Positions 16,628 to 26,152 of a stretch of DNA of 64,000 nt are shown here, in pieces. The notes below the pieces were generated by a model, which saw only the letters and a list, made by a program, of their open reading frames with translations, searched no databases and was not told the DNA's origin. How positions within the stretch are numbered: position 1 is the stretch's first letter; every line of letters starts with the position of its first letter. The translations under genes were made by a program, and so were the position numbers. This DNA is from an uncultured Prevotellaceae bacterium (GTDB taxonomy: Bacteria; Bacteroidota; Bacteroidia; Bacteroidales; Bacteroidaceae), in contig CACXYH010000007.1 of assembly GCA_902771785.1 (NCBI GenBank), positions 20,252 to 84,251 on the forward strand, written 5' to 3'.

Positions 16628-18010
16628 ATGGCAAAAGACAAGACAGCATACGTGTGTTCGAACTGCGGGCAGGAATCGGCCAAGTGGATAGGCAAATGCC
16701 CCAGCTGCGGACAATGGAACACCTTCAAGGAAATACGCGTGGCAGCAGAGGTGCCCCGCCAGGCAGCAACCACGGCAGCCGCCAAGGCCGGCCACGCGCT
16801 GAGGCAGAACAAGGTGCTGCGGCTGAAGGACATCAGCAGCCACGACGACCCGCGCATAGACATGCACGACGAGGAACTGAACCGCGTGCTGGGCGGCGGA
16901 CTCGTGCCGGGCAGCATCGTGCTGCTGGGCGGCGAGCCGGGCATAGGCAAGAGCACCCTCTCGCTGCAGACGGCGCTCAACATGCCCGAGCTGCGCGTGC
17001 TCTACGTGAGCGGCGAGGAAAGCGCCCACCAGCTCAAGATGAGGGCCGAGCGCATCACGGGAGGCTCCGACAACTTCCTCATTCTCTGCGAAAACTCGCT
17101 GGAGAACATCTTCGAGCACATCAAGGACGTGCAGCCAGAGCTCGTCATCATCGACTCCATACAGACCATCGCCACCGAAGAGGTAGAGTCGTCGGCTGGC
17201 TCCATCGCACAGGTGCGCGAGTGCGCCTCGAGCCTGCTGCGCTTCGCCAAGACCAGCGGCGTGCCCGTCATCCTCATCGGCCACATCACCAAGGAGGGCA
17301 CGCTGGCCGGACCGAAGATACTGGAGCACATCGTAGACACCGTCATACAGTTCGAGGGCGACCAGCACTACATGTACCGCATCCTGCGAAGCATCAAGAA
17401 CCGCTTCGGAAGCACCTCGGAGCTGGGCATCTACGAGATGCAGCAGACGGGCCTACGGCAGGTGTCGAACCCCTCGGAGCTGCTGCTCAACGGCGAGCAC
17501 GAGGGGCTCAGCGGCATCGCCATCAGCTCGGCCATCGAGGGCGTCAGGCCCTTCCTCGTCGAGACCCAGGCCCTCGTCAGCAGCGCCGCCTACGGCACCC
17601 CCCAGCGCTCGGCCACCGGCTTCGACCAGCGAAGGCTCAACATGCTGCTGGCCGTGCTCGAGAAGCGCGTGGGCTTCAAGCTGATGCAGAAAGACGTGTT
17701 CGTCAACATAGCCGGCGGACTCCGCGTCACCGACCTGGCCATGGACCTGAGCGTCATTGCCGCCGTGCTCTCGAGCAACGTCGACACCCCCATCGAGGAA
17801 GGCTGGTGCATGGCCGGCGAAGTGGGCCTGAGCGGCGAGGTGCGCCCCGTGAACCGCATCGAGCAGCGCATAGCCGAAGCCCAGAAGCTGGGGTTCAGCC
17901 ACATCATCATACCCAAGTACAACCTGCAAGGGCTGAGCCGCAAGAAGTTCAGCATCGAAATGCACCCCGTACGCAAGGTGGAAGAGGCCCTCAGGGCACT
18001 TTTCGGCTAA
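16628..18010 (+). CDS. radA: DNA repair protein RadA/Sms
   Basis: 460 residues, the usual length. Branch-migration ATPase acting with RecA in recombination and fork repair. N-terminal zinc finger with Cys10, Cys13, Cys24 and Cys27 (CSNC, CPSC). Walker A GGEPGIGKST at 101-110. Walker B-like LVIIDSIQTI, the family signature KNRFGS, and a C-terminal Lon-protease-like domain (AGGLRVTDLAMDLSV, GEVGLSGEVRPVN). The start at 16628 (MAKDKTAYVC) is set by the zinc finger and by the -7 box; longer in-frame readings run through the divergent HU-like gene and are rejected. Confidence 0.96.
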   Translation: MAKDKTAYVCSNCGQESAKWIGKCPSCGQWNTFKEIRVAAEVPRQAATTAAAKAGHALRQNKVLRLKDISSHDDPRIDMHDEELNRVLGGGLVPGSIVLLGGEPGIGKSTLSLQTALNMPELRVLYVSGEESAHQLKMRAERITGGSDNFLILCENSLENIFEHIKDVQPELVIIDSIQTIATEEVESSAGSIAQVRECASSLLRFAKTSGVPVILIGHITKEGTLAGPKILEHIVDTVIQFEGDQHYMYRILRSIKNRFGSTSELGIYEMQQTGLRQVSNPSELLLNGEHEGLSGIAISSAIEGVRPFLVETQALVSSAAYGTPQRSATGFDQRRLNMLLAVLEKRVGFKLMQKDVFVNIAGGLRVTDLAMDLSVIAAVLSSNVDTPIEEGWCMAGEVGLSGEVRPVNRIEQRIAEAQKLGFSHIIIPKYNLQGLSRKKFSIEMHPVRKVEEALRALFG

Positions 18011-18014
18011 ATCC

Positions 18015-18046
18015 TTTGCCCGTTTCAATAATTTATAGTATCTTTG
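18015..18046 (+). promoter_or_regulatory. Promoter for manC-gmd-fcl (TTTG, 20 bp, TATCTTTG)
   Basis: TTTG at 18015-18018 and TATCTTTG at 18039-18046 with a 20-base spacer fit the Bacteroidota -33/-7 consensus well. The manC ATG follows 31 bases later. The -33 box lies 4 bases after the radA stop codon, giving the three genes their own promoter. Confidence 0.8.
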
Positions 18047-18077
18047 CCGATTATTTATTCAACTCATCAAAAAGATT

Positions 18078-19145
18078 ATGGCTAGAAACAACAACCATTT
18101 AGTCATCATGGCAGGCGGCGTGGGAAGCCGCTTCTGGCCCATGAGCACACCAGAGCGCCCCAAGCAGTTCATCGACGTGCTGGGCGTCGGGAAAACCCTT
18201 TTGCAACTGACAGTAGAAAGATTTGGAACACTCGTCGCACCTGAAAACATCTGGGTCGTGACGAATGCAAAATATGCCGACATCGTGGCCGAGCAGCTGC
18301 CCGACACGCCGCGCACCAACATCCTGTGCGAGCCCTGCCGCAGGAACACGGCACCCTGCATAGCCTACGTCAGCTGGCGCATCAAGAAGAAAGACCCCAA
18401 GGCCAACATCGTAGTCACGCCCTCCGACCACATCGTGATGAACGTGCAGGAGTTCCAGCGCGTCATCGAGGAGTGCATGAAGTTCACATCCGACACCGAC
18501 GCCATCGTCACCCTCGGCATGAAACCCTCGCGGCCCGAGACAGGCTACGGCTACATTCAGGCCAACCTCTCGCAGCCGTCGCTGCGCAACAAGGAAATAT
18601 TCCGCGTTGACTCCTTCCGCGAGAAGCCCGACCTGCAGACCGCACAGCAATACATCAGCAAGAACAACTACTTCTGGAACGCAGGCATCTTCATCTGGAA
18701 CGTGAACACCATCGTCAACGCATTCCGCATGTACCAGCCCTCGCTCGCCAAAATCTTCGAGCAGCTGCTGCCCGTCTACGGTACACCCGAGGAGCAGCAA
18801 GCCATCAACGAGCGCTTCCCCGACTGCGAGAACATCTCCGTAGACTACGCCATCATGGAGAAAGCCGAGGAAATATTCGTATGCCCAGCCGACTTCGGAT
18901 GGAGCGACCTGGGAACCTGGGGCTCGCTCCACCAGCAGAGCAAGAAAGACCTCTATGGCAACGCATGCATAGGCCAGGACATCAACCTCTTCGAAAGCCA
19001 CAACTGCATCATACACACCACACAGGAGAAGAAAGTAGTGGTGCAGGGACTCGACGGATACATCGTGGCAGAGAACAACGACACCTTACTTATATGTAAA
19101 CTATCCGAGGAACAGCGCATCAAGCAGTTCTCGGGCGAGAATTAA
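18078..19145 (+). CDS. manC: Mannose-1-phosphate guanylyltransferase
   Basis: 355 residues, the short form without a fused isomerase domain. Makes GDP-mannose from mannose-1-phosphate and GTP. N-terminal nucleotidyltransferase signature [13 protein letters not shown] (residues 11-23) with the following ERPKQF. The later motifs [25 protein letters not shown] and [11 protein letters not shown] are all family marks. First gene of manC-gmd-fcl; gmd starts 5 bases after its stop. The product would feed GDP-L-fucose synthesis and, plausibly, the polysaccharide locus that begins about 5 kb downstream. Confidence 0.95.
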   Translation: MARNNNHLVIMAGGVGSRFWPMSTPERPKQFIDVLGVGKTLLQLTVERFGTLVAPENIWVVTNAKYADIVAEQLPDTPRTNILCEPCRRNTAPCIAYVSWRIKKKDPKANIVVTPSDHIVMNVQEFQRVIEECMKFTSDTDAIVTLGMKPSRPETGYGYIQANLSQPSLRNKEIFRVDSFREKPDLQTAQQYISKNNYFWNAGIFIWNVNTIVNAFRMYQPSLAKIFEQLLPVYGTPEEQQAINERFPDCENISVDYAIMEKAEEIFVCPADFGWSDLGTWGSLHQQSKKDLYGNACIGQDINLFESHNCIIHTTQEKKVVVQGLDGYIVAENNDTLLICKLSEEQRIKQFSGEN

Positions 19146-19150
19146 GCAGT

Positions 19151-20269
19151 ATGAAGAACATTGCGCTCATCACAGGCATCACCGGACAGGACGGTTCGTT
19201 CCTGGCCGAGTTCCTGATAGAAAAAGGCTACGAAGTGCACGGACTGATAAGGCGCTCATCGTCGTTCAACACAGGACGCATCGAGCACCTCTACCTCGAC
19301 GAATGGGTGCGCGACATGAAGAAAGCGCGACTTGTCGACCTGCACTATGCCGACATGACCGACTCGTCGTCGCTCATACGCATCATCAGCCAGGTGCAGC
19401 CCACCGAAATCTACAACCTGGCCGCACAGAGCCACGTCAAGGTGTCGTTCGAAGTGCCCGAATATACCGCCGACACCGACGCCAACGGCGTGCTCCGACT
19501 GCTGGAAGCCGTGCGCATCTGCGGGCTCACCAACAGCTGCCGCATCTACCAGGCATCCACCTCAGAGCTCTACGGCAAAGTGCAGGAGGTACCCCAGAGC
19601 GAGACCACACCCTTCTATCCGCGCTCACCCTACGCCGTAGCCAAGCTCTACGGCTTCTGGATCATGAAGAACTACCGCGAAAGCTACGGCATGTACTGCT
19701 GCAACGGCATACTCTTCAACCACGAAAGCGAGCGCCGGGGCGAAACCTTCGTCACCCGCAAGATCACGCTCGCCGCAGCACGCATCGCGCAGAGCTATCA
19801 GGACAAGCTCTATCTGGGCAACCTCAACTCGCTGCGCGACTGGGGCTACGCCAAAGACTACGTCGAGTGCATGTGGCTCATCATGCAGCAGCCCGAGCCC
19901 GACGACTACGTGATTGCCACAGGCGAATACCACAGCGTGCGCGAATTCTGCACGCTCGCCTTCAAGGAGGCGGGCATCGAACTACGTTGGGAAGGCGAAG
20001 GGGTGAACGAGAAGGGAATCTGCGCAAGGACATTAGACACCAGGCTCTCGCAACTCTTCGAAGGCCAAGTACTCGTCGAGGTAGACCCCAAGTACTTCCG
20101 TCCCGCAGAGGTTGACCAGCTGCTGGGCAATCCCGCCAAGGCCAAGGCCAAGCTGGGATGGAACCCGCACAAGACCTCGTTCGAGGACCTGGTGCGCATC
20201 ATGGTGCGCCACGACATGAAGTTCGTAAAGAAGCTGTTCCTTAAAGCACAAATGGACGATGCTGACTAA
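19151..20269 (+). CDS. gmd: GDP-mannose 4,6-dehydratase
   Basis: 372 residues. Short-chain dehydrogenase fold enzyme that converts GDP-D-mannose to GDP-4-keto-6-deoxymannose. NADP-binding [13 protein letters not shown] at 8-20, then [15 protein letters not shown], the catalytic STSELYG and [10 protein letters not shown] (YxxxK), and [11 protein letters not shown]. It overlaps the start of fcl by 11 bases, which suggests translational coupling, so the two steps of fucose synthesis are made together. Length and motifs are normal. Confidence 0.96.
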   Translation: MKNIALITGITGQDGSFLAEFLIEKGYEVHGLIRRSSSFNTGRIEHLYLDEWVRDMKKARLVDLHYADMTDSSSLIRIISQVQPTEIYNLAAQSHVKVSFEVPEYTADTDANGVLRLLEAVRICGLTNSCRIYQASTSELYGKVQEVPQSETTPFYPRSPYAVAKLYGFWIMKNYRESYGMYCCNGILFNHESERRGETFVTRKITLAAARIAQSYQDKLYLGNLNSLRDWGYAKDYVECMWLIMQQPEPDDYVIATGEYHSVREFCTLAFKEAGIELRWEGEGVNEKGICARTLDTRLSQLFEGQVLVEVDPKYFRPAEVDQLLGNPAKAKAKLGWNPHKTSFEDLVRIMVRHDMKFVKKLFLKAQMDDAD

Positions 20270-21428
20270 AGACTCGAAAATATACGTCGCAGGGCACCAC
20301 GGGCTGGTGGGCTCTGCCATCTGGAACAACCTGCAGCAAAGGGGATACACCAACCTCGTCGGACGCACGCACCAGGAACTGGACCTGACCGACCAGCTGG
20401 CCGTACGCCGCTTCTTCGACGAAGAGCGCCCCGATGCCGTCGTGCTGGCCGCCGCCTTCGTTGGAGGCATCATGGCCAACTCGCTCTATCGCGCCGACTT
20501 CATCATGATGAACATGAAGATACAATGCAACGTCATCTCTGAAGCCTACGCCCACGGCGTCGAGAAGCTGCTGTTCCTCGGCTCCACCTGCATCTATCCC
20601 AAGAACGCCCCGCAGCCCATGAAGGAGGACTGCCTGCTGACCTCGCCCCTGGAGTACACCAACGAGGAATATGCCATCGCCAAGATTGCCGGCCTCAAGA
20701 TGTGCGAGTCGTACAACCTGCAATACGGCACCAACTACATCGCCGTGATGCCTACAAACCTCTACGGCCCCAACGACAACTTCCATCTGGAGAACTCGCA
20801 CGTGATGCCCGCCATGATGCGTAAGGTGTATCTGGCCAAGCTCATCCACGACGCCGACTGGGACAGCATTCGCCGCGACATGGACAAGCGGCCCGTCGAG
20901 GGCATCAACGGCGCTGCTTCTGCAGCCGACATCGAGCAGGTGCTCGCCAAATACGGCATCTACAACAACAAGGTGGTGCTATGGGGCACAGGCACTCCGC
21001 TACGCGAATTCCTGTGGAGCGAGGACATGGCAGACGCTTCGGTTCACATCCTGCTGAACGTGAACTTCGCCGACATCATCGGCATCGACAAATACTCCAG
21101 CGTGCACTACGGCGCCAAGACCAACGGAGCCGTTGACCGCAACCACTCGGCAGGACGCGGAGGAGCCATACCCAGCCTGGGCGAGATTCGCAACTGCCAC
21201 ATCAACGTAGGCACAGGCAAGGAGCTGACCATCAGGGCGCTTTCTGAGCTGGTAGTCAAGGCCGTTGGATTTGAAGGAGAGGTAGCGTTCGACACCTCGA
21301 AGCCCGACGGCACGATGCGCAAGCTCATCGACGTAGAGAAGCTGCACAGCCTCGGCTGGACGCACAAAGTGGAAATAGAAGACGGCGTGCAGCGCCTCTT
21401 CGACTGGTACAGGCAAAGCCTCCAGTAG
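20259..21428 (+). CDS. fcl: GDP-L-fucose synthase
   Basis: 389 residues, longer than the roughly 320 of enterobacterial Fcl/WcaG. Epimerises and reduces GDP-4-keto-6-deoxymannose to GDP-L-fucose. Nucleotide-binding [10 protein letters not shown] near residue 12, catalytic GSTCIYPK, and EYAIAKIAG (YxxxK). The extra length lies mainly in two insertions: about 205-235 after [12 protein letters not shown], and about 262-305 around [20 protein letters not shown] believe such insertions occur in other Bacteroidales versions but cannot check here. It is closed by a bidirectional terminator shared with xylA. Confidence 0.94.
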   Translation: MLTKDSKIYVAGHHGLVGSAIWNNLQQRGYTNLVGRTHQELDLTDQLAVRRFFDEERPDAVVLAAAFVGGIMANSLYRADFIMMNMKIQCNVISEAYAHGVEKLLFLGSTCIYPKNAPQPMKEDCLLTSPLEYTNEEYAIAKIAGLKMCESYNLQYGTNYIAVMPTNLYGPNDNFHLENSHVMPAMMRKVYLAKLIHDADWDSIRRDMDKRPVEGINGAASAADIEQVLAKYGIYNNKVVLWGTGTPLREFLWSEDMADASVHILLNVNFADIIGIDKYSSVHYGAKTNGAVDRNHSAGRGGAIPSLGEIRNCHINVGTGKELTIRALSELVVKAVGFEGEVAFDTSKPDGTMRKLIDVEKLHSLGWTHKVEIEDGVQRLFDWYRQSLQ

Positions 21429-21451
21429 AACAGACGCCCACAATAAGGAAC

Positions 21452-21487
21452 AAAAAAAAGAAGCCCGCATGCCTGCGGGCTTCTTTC
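21452..21487. terminator. Bidirectional terminator between fcl and xylA
   Basis: Stem GAAGCCCGCA (21460-21469) and TGCGGGCTTC (21474-21483), with an A-run before and a T-run after, so it can stop transcription from both the fcl side and the xylA side. Confidence 0.9.
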
Positions 21488-21504
21488 GTTAATGTGTCAG
21501 AGAC

Positions 21505-22824
21505 TTACTTTGCGTAGAGAGCAACGATGGTCTCGTACTTCTCCTGCTTACCAGAGGTCTGCTTGGGCTCGCCAATCTTCTTGCCATACTCGTAAGCCTG
21601 CTCAAGGGTCAGCTTGCCATCCTCAAAGTCCTTACCGATACCGGCATCGAACGAAGCGTAGCGCTCCTTCTTCATCTTAGGCAGCTCGCTGTTCTCCAGA
21701 ATGTCGGCAGCGTTCATCAGGGCGCGTGCGATAGCATCCATACCGCTGATGTGAGCGATGAAGAGGTCCTCGAGGTCGGTGCTGTTACGACGAATCTTGG
21801 CGTCGAAGTTGGTACCGCCATTGCCCAGACCGCCATTGCGGATAATCTCCATCATAGCCTGAGTGAGCTCATAGTTGTCGATGGGGAACTGGTCGGTATC
21901 CCAGCCGTTCTGTGCGTCACCGCGGTTAGCGTCGATGCTGCCCAGCATGCCGGCATCGACAGCGCAAGCCAGCTCGTGCTCGAAGGTGTGGCCAGCCAGC
22001 GTAGCGTGGTTCACCTCGATGTTCACCTTGAAGTCCTTGTCCAGGTTGTGGGCACGCAGGAAACCAATCACGGTCTCGGTGTCAACATCGTACTGGTGCT
22101 TTGAAGGCTCCATCGGCTTCGGCTCGATGAGGAACGTGCCCTTGAAGCCCTTGGCGCGAGCATAGTCGCGAGCCATGGTCAGCATCTGAGCCATGTGCTC
22201 CTTCTCACGCTTCTGGTCGGTGTTCAGCAGGCTCATGTAGCCCTCGCGGCCGCCCCAGAACACATAGTTCTGACCACCCAGCTTGATGGTAGCGTCGATA
22301 GCATTCTTGATCTGCACGATAGCACGAGCCACTACGTCGAAGTCGGGGTTGGTGCTGGCACCGTTAGCATAGCGCTTGTTGCCGAACACGTTAGCCGTGC
22401 CCCAGAGAAGCTTGATGTTGGGGAACTGCTTCATCTTCTCCTGAGCATAGTCGGTGATGGCCTTCATGCGAGCCTCATACTCCTCAACGGTCTCGCCCTC
22501 TTCAACGAGGTCTACATCGTGGAAGCAGAAGTACTCGATGCCCAGCTTGTCCATGATCTCGAAGCCAGCATCCATCTTGTCCTTAGCACGCTGAACAGCG
22601 TCAGCTGCCTTGTCCCACTCGTAGCTGCGGGTCTGACCACCAAACTGGTCGGCAGAAGCTCCGCCCAGCGTGTGCCACCAAGCCATAGCAAACTTCAACC
22701 AGTCCTTCATCTTCTTTCCCATCACGACCTTCTCGGGCTCGTAGTAGTGGAAAGCCATTACATTCTTACTGTCCTTTCCTTCGAAAGGAATCTTACCGGT
22801 AAACGGAAAATACTCTTTTGCCAT
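21505..22824 (-). CDS. xylA: Xylose isomerase
   Basis: 439 residues, class II length. Converts D-xylose to D-xylulose with two divalent metals. Typical features: N-terminal YFPFTGKIPFEG, MAWWHTLGG, FCFHDVDL (catalytic His), WGGREGYMSLLNTD, FLIEPKPMEPSKHQYD (metal Glu), EVNHATLAGHTFEHEL, and IDANRGDAQNGWDTDQFP. It lies 26 bases downstream of xylB on the same strand, so the kinase gene comes first in the operon. No transporter or regulator gene for xylose is next to it. Confidence 0.97.
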   Translation of the reverse strand: MAKEYFPFTGKIPFEGKDSKNVMAFHYYEPEKVVMGKKMKDWLKFAMAWWHTLGGASADQFGGQTRSYEWDKAADAVQRAKDKMDAGFEIMDKLGIEYFCFHDVDLVEEGETVEEYEARMKAITDYAQEKMKQFPNIKLLWGTANVFGNKRYANGASTNPDFDVVARAIVQIKNAIDATIKLGGQNYVFWGGREGYMSLLNTDQKREKEHMAQMLTMARDYARAKGFKGTFLIEPKPMEPSKHQYDVDTETVIGFLRAHNLDKDFKVNIEVNHATLAGHTFEHELACAVDAGMLGSIDANRGDAQNGWDTDQFPIDNYELTQAMMEIIRNGGLGNGGTNFDAKIRRNSTDLEDLFIAHISGMDAIARALMNAADILENSELPKMKKERYASFDAGIGKDFEDGKLTLEQAYEYGKKIGEPKQTSGKQEKYETIVALYAK

Positions 22825-22850
22825 AATTCTTTTTGTTTGGGTTTAGTTAA

Positions 22851-24341
22851 TTATATGTTCTTGTTCAACGTTTCCTTCCAAGCAGCATAAGCATGCTGAT
22901 AGGCATCGCGGTTCTTAGCATCGGGCTCAATCACCTCTAACTTATCTAACGTAGCGAATGCCTCATTATTGTCTTTGTAGATACCTGCACCAATACCTGC
23001 GCCCTTGGCTGCACCTACCGAGCCGTCTGTATCATAAAGCTCAATCGTAGCGCCGCTTACGCCTGCCAACGTGTTGCGGAACAGCGGAGAGAGGAACATA
23101 TTGGCCTTGCCGGCATGGATCTTCTTGATGTCCATACCCATCTGCTGCATAATCTCCATGCCATAGCAGAAAGAGAACACAATGCCCTCCTGAGCTGCAC
23201 GCACAAGATGTGCCTTGTTGTGCTTATTGAAATTAAGACCGTTGATTGAGCATCCGATTTCCTTGTTCTCCAACACGCGCTCAGCACCATTGCCAAACGG
23301 CACAATAGTTACGCCCTCGCTGCCAATGGGCACAGAAGCGGCCAGGTCGTTCATCTCTGCATAGCCTAACTCTGGCGTAATATTACGATGTGTCCAAGCA
23401 TTCAGAATGCCTGTTCCGTTGATGCACAGCAAAACACCCAGACGAGTTTGTTCGTCAGTATGGTTGACATGTGCGAAGGTGTTCACACGGCTCTGCTTGT
23501 CGTAGTTCACCTCGCCCAGCACGCCATAGACAACGCCCGACGTTCCTGCAGTTGCTGCAATCTCACCCGGGTTGAGAACATTCAAGGAAAGGGCATTATT
23601 AGGCTGGTCGCCACCACGATAGGTAATCGGAGTACCTGCCTTCAAGCCCAGTTCAGCAGCAGCCTCGGCGCTAACCTCTGCCTGCACGCTGAAAGTGGGA
23701 ACAATATCAGCAATCAAGTTCTTGTCAAAGCCATAATAATCAAGCAAGAAATCTGCCACTTGATTATTCTTGAAGTCCCAGAACATGCCCTCGCTCAAGC
23801 CACTCACGGTAGTGTTAGCTACACCACTGAGACGCATGGCAATGTAATCGCCAGGGAGCATCACCTTATATATATTATCGTAAAGGGCTGGCTCATTCTC
23901 CTTCACCCAGGCCAACTTAGCTGCCGTGAAGTTGCCCGGCGAATTCAGCAAATGGCTCAGGCATTTTTCTGCACCTATCTCACGGAAAGCCTTCTCGCCA
24001 TAAGGTACGGCACGTGAATCACACCAGATGATAGAAGGACGCAAAGCCTTCAAGTTCTTGTCGACACATACCAGACCATGCATCTGATATGAAATACCAA
24101 TGGCCAGAACCTCTTCTGCCTTTGCACCGCTTTCTACCATGATTTTCTTCAAGCTAAGCTTGGCATTCTCCCACCACATTTGAGGGTCCTGCTCTGCCCA
24201 ACCTGCCTTCACGGCCATTATCGGGGCTTCCTTTTCAGGATAAAAAGCCGTAGCGACACACTTTCCACTATCAGCATTAACCAGCGATGCTTTAACAGAA
24301 GAACTGCCAACATCGAAACCTAATAAATATCTATTTGCCAT
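22851..24341 (-). CDS. xylB: Xylulokinase
   Basis: 496 residues from the ATG at 24341 (MANRYLLGFDVGSSSVKASL); an in-frame ATG 15 codons upstream is less likely. FGGY-family kinase that phosphorylates xylulose to xylulose-5-phosphate. N-terminal phosphate-binding DVGSSSVKAS, then YQMHGLVCVD, SIIWCDSRA, GGDQPNNAL and the C-terminal FRNTLAGVSGATIELY. Its codons are noticeably more AT-rich than those of xylA beside it, closer to the polysaccharide genes on the other side. No consensus promoter was found in the 184 bases before the response regulator gene. Confidence 0.94.
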   Translation of the reverse strand: MANRYLLGFDVGSSSVKASLVNADSGKCVATAFYPEKEAPIMAVKAGWAEQDPQMWWENAKLSLKKIMVESGAKAEEVLAIGISYQMHGLVCVDKNLKALRPSIIWCDSRAVPYGEKAFREIGAEKCLSHLLNSPGNFTAAKLAWVKENEPALYDNIYKVMLPGDYIAMRLSGVANTTVSGLSEGMFWDFKNNQVADFLLDYYGFDKNLIADIVPTFSVQAEVSAEAAAELGLKAGTPITYRGGDQPNNALSLNVLNPGEIAATAGTSGVVYGVLGEVNYDKQSRVNTFAHVNHTDEQTRLGVLLCINGTGILNAWTHRNITPELGYAEMNDLAASVPIGSEGVTIVPFGNGAERVLENKEIGCSINGLNFNKHNKAHLVRAAQEGIVFSFCYGMEIMQQMGMDIKKIHAGKANMFLSPLFRNTLAGVSGATIELYDTDGSVGAAKGAGIGAGIYKDNNEAFATLDKLEVIEPDAKNRDAYQHAYAAWKETLNKNI

Positions 24342-24449
24342 AATTCTAAAAGTTTTATCTTTAATTATAATACGTTCACTCCACAAATTTCCCCATAAAA
24401 ATTGAGATAAACAACTTTTTTACCCCAAAAAGTGATTTTTTTATCAATA

Positions 24450-24483
24450 TTTGTGCTGAATTAAAATATTTTTTTTACCTTTG
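24450..24483 (+). promoter_or_regulatory. Promoter for polysaccharide locus (TTTG, 22 bp, TACCTTTG)
   Basis: TTTG at 24450-24453 and TACCTTTG at 24476-24483, 42 bases before the response regulator ATG at 24526. The spacer of 22 is slightly long. An A/T-rich tract of about 100 bases precedes it, between the divergent xylB and this gene. Confidence 0.7.
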
Positions 24484-24525
24484 CACTTTAGAAACGACAA
24501 TCTTGTATTTCAAACTTATTCATAT

Positions 24526-24894
24526 ATGAAGAAAAAGATTCTCATACTAGACGATAAAGAGACAATTGCAAAGGTTCTCTCTATCTACCTAATGAGTGAC
24601 TATGACGTCCAATGGCTACCTGACGGCTTGCAGGGCGTAAAATGGCTACAAGCAGGCAACACACCAGACCTTATCATCTCAGACATACGCATGCCGGGCA
24701 TGCGCGGTGACGACTTTTTGGAGTGGATCAAGCAAAACGAGCTGTTCCGCCACATACCTGTCGTCATGCTTTCGAGTGAAGACTCTACCAGTGAGCGCAT
24801 TCGTCTGCTGGAAATCGGGGCAGAAGACTACATCGTCAAGCCCTTTAACCCCATGGAGCTAAAAATAAGAGTAAAAAAGATACTACCGAATTAA
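24526..24894 (+). CDS. Single-domain response regulator (CheY-like)
   Basis: 122 residues from the ATG at 24526, which lies after the -7 box; an earlier frame extension is not used. A receiver domain only: acidic pair Asp9-Asp10, phosphoacceptor Asp53 in IISDIRMPG, Ser83 in the usual Thr/Ser place, and Lys105 in YIVKPF. No output domain, so it probably acts by protein contact. It is the first gene of the polysaccharide locus, followed 21 bases later by a sugar transferase carrying a degenerate receiver-like domain, an obvious candidate partner. No histidine kinase is in the window. Confidence 0.88.
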   Translation: MKKKILILDDKETIAKVLSIYLMSDYDVQWLPDGLQGVKWLQAGNTPDLIISDIRMPGMRGDDFLEWIKQNELFRHIPVVMLSSEDSTSERIRLLEIGAEDYIVKPFNPMELKIRVKKILPN

Positions 24895-24915
24895 GGCTGC
24901 ATTTAGTATAATTAT

Positions 24916-26127
24916 ATGATAGGTGTCGTATATTTAGGTAATAATACTCAGACAGAAGAACGCCTGAAATATATTCCTGGTCGTCAAGTTCAGATGACCA
25001 GAAATTACAAAGACGCAGCTACGGCATGTGAGTCACATGTCCAAAATGAGCATTTTATCGTATTCTATGAGAAGAGTGTACGCACAGAGGACATCACGGC
25101 CATAACCTATCTACGGAAGAACTGCAAGAACATCTATCTTATTTTGCTGACAAACAAACTGTCAAGCGAAGAGAGAACAACTTACCAGCAGTGCGGAATC
25201 AATGACACTCTTAATGCATCAGCCTCTGTAACAGAGCTGAACAAGAAGATACAGTTCATTAGCGACCGCGAAAGTATTCTTTTCGACGATCAAGTTTCCA
25301 AGAAACGTATCTTACGCTTCAAGATACCTTTCTGGAAAAGGCTGTTCGATATTGTATTCTCACTACTTGCAATTATCTTCCTATCCCCGATTTTCATTTT
25401 GACGGCTATCGCTATCAAGATTGAAAGCTCAGGTCCCATCCTCTTTAAGTCAAAACGAGTAGGTACAAACTACACGGTATTTGATTTCCTGAAATTCCGC
25501 TCCATGTTTGTTGACTCTGAACAACGTCTGAAAGAAGTAAGCAAAGACAACAATCAGTACGCAGAAAAGGATGAGCAAGACAAGGAAGAAAACAAGACTA
25601 CCATTACTGCCCCGTTAGGCGATGAAGCCGAAATGGAGATGATGGACTTAGGCTTGGAGTCAGAGATGATGATTAGCGACGACGAGGTGATGCTGGTAGG
25701 TGATGACTTCATTGTTGCCGAGAGCGATTTCAACAAGAAGAAAGAAGAAGAGATCAACAATGCATTCGTCAAGATAGAGAATGATCCACGAGTTACGAAA
25801 GTGGGACGTTTCATCCGCAAATATAGCATTGACGAGTTGCCACAACTCTTCAACATCCTCAAAGGAGACATGTCGATTGTTGGTAACCGTCCGCTTCCTC
25901 TGTATGAAGCAGAGAAGCTTACTGCCGACTCAAACATTGACCGATTCATGGCTCCTGCCGGCTTAACTGGCTTATGGCAAGTTGAGGAGCGTGGAAAAGG
26001 TGGTGCCATGTCGGCTGAGGAGCGTAAGCAACTGGACATCACCTATGGCCAGACTTATAACTTTGCACTTGACATGAAGATTATCTTCCGCACTCTGACA
26101 TCCTTTATTCAAAAAGAAAACGTATAA
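24916..26127 (+). CDS. Initiating sugar-phosphate transferase with receiver-like N-terminus
   Basis: 403 residues. From about residue 137 it is a bacterial sugar transferase (WcaJ/PssY type) that loads the first sugar-phosphate on undecaprenyl phosphate: FWKRLFDIVFSLLAIIFLSP, GPILFKSKRVG, FLKFRSMF, then VGRFIRKYSIDELPQLFN and GDMSIVGNRP. Residues 1-115 look like a receiver domain without the phosphoacceptor: hydrophobic strands, LILLTNKLSSEE and a helical end. Residues about 203-285 are an acidic, Met-rich insertion between FRSMF and the DPRVTKVGRF block, where the family normally has only a few residues. Both additions suggest regulation, perhaps by the response regulator before it. Single membrane anchor near 140-168. 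Confidence 0.9.
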   Translation: MIGVVYLGNNTQTEERLKYIPGRQVQMTRNYKDAATACESHVQNEHFIVFYEKSVRTEDITAITYLRKNCKNIYLILLTNKLSSEERTTYQQCGINDTLNASASVTELNKKIQFISDRESILFDDQVSKKRILRFKIPFWKRLFDIVFSLLAIIFLSPIFILTAIAIKIESSGPILFKSKRVGTNYTVFDFLKFRSMFVDSEQRLKEVSKDNNQYAEKDEQDKEENKTTITAPLGDEAEMEMMDLGLESEMMISDDEVMLVGDDFIVAESDFNKKKEEEINNAFVKIENDPRVTKVGRFIRKYSIDELPQLFNILKGDMSIVGNRPLPLYEAEKLTADSNIDRFMAPAGLTGLWQVEERGKGGAMSAEERKQLDITYGQTYNFALDMKIIFRTLTSFIQKENV

Positions 26128-26152
26128 ACAACTGTATGCAATTGAAAAATAT

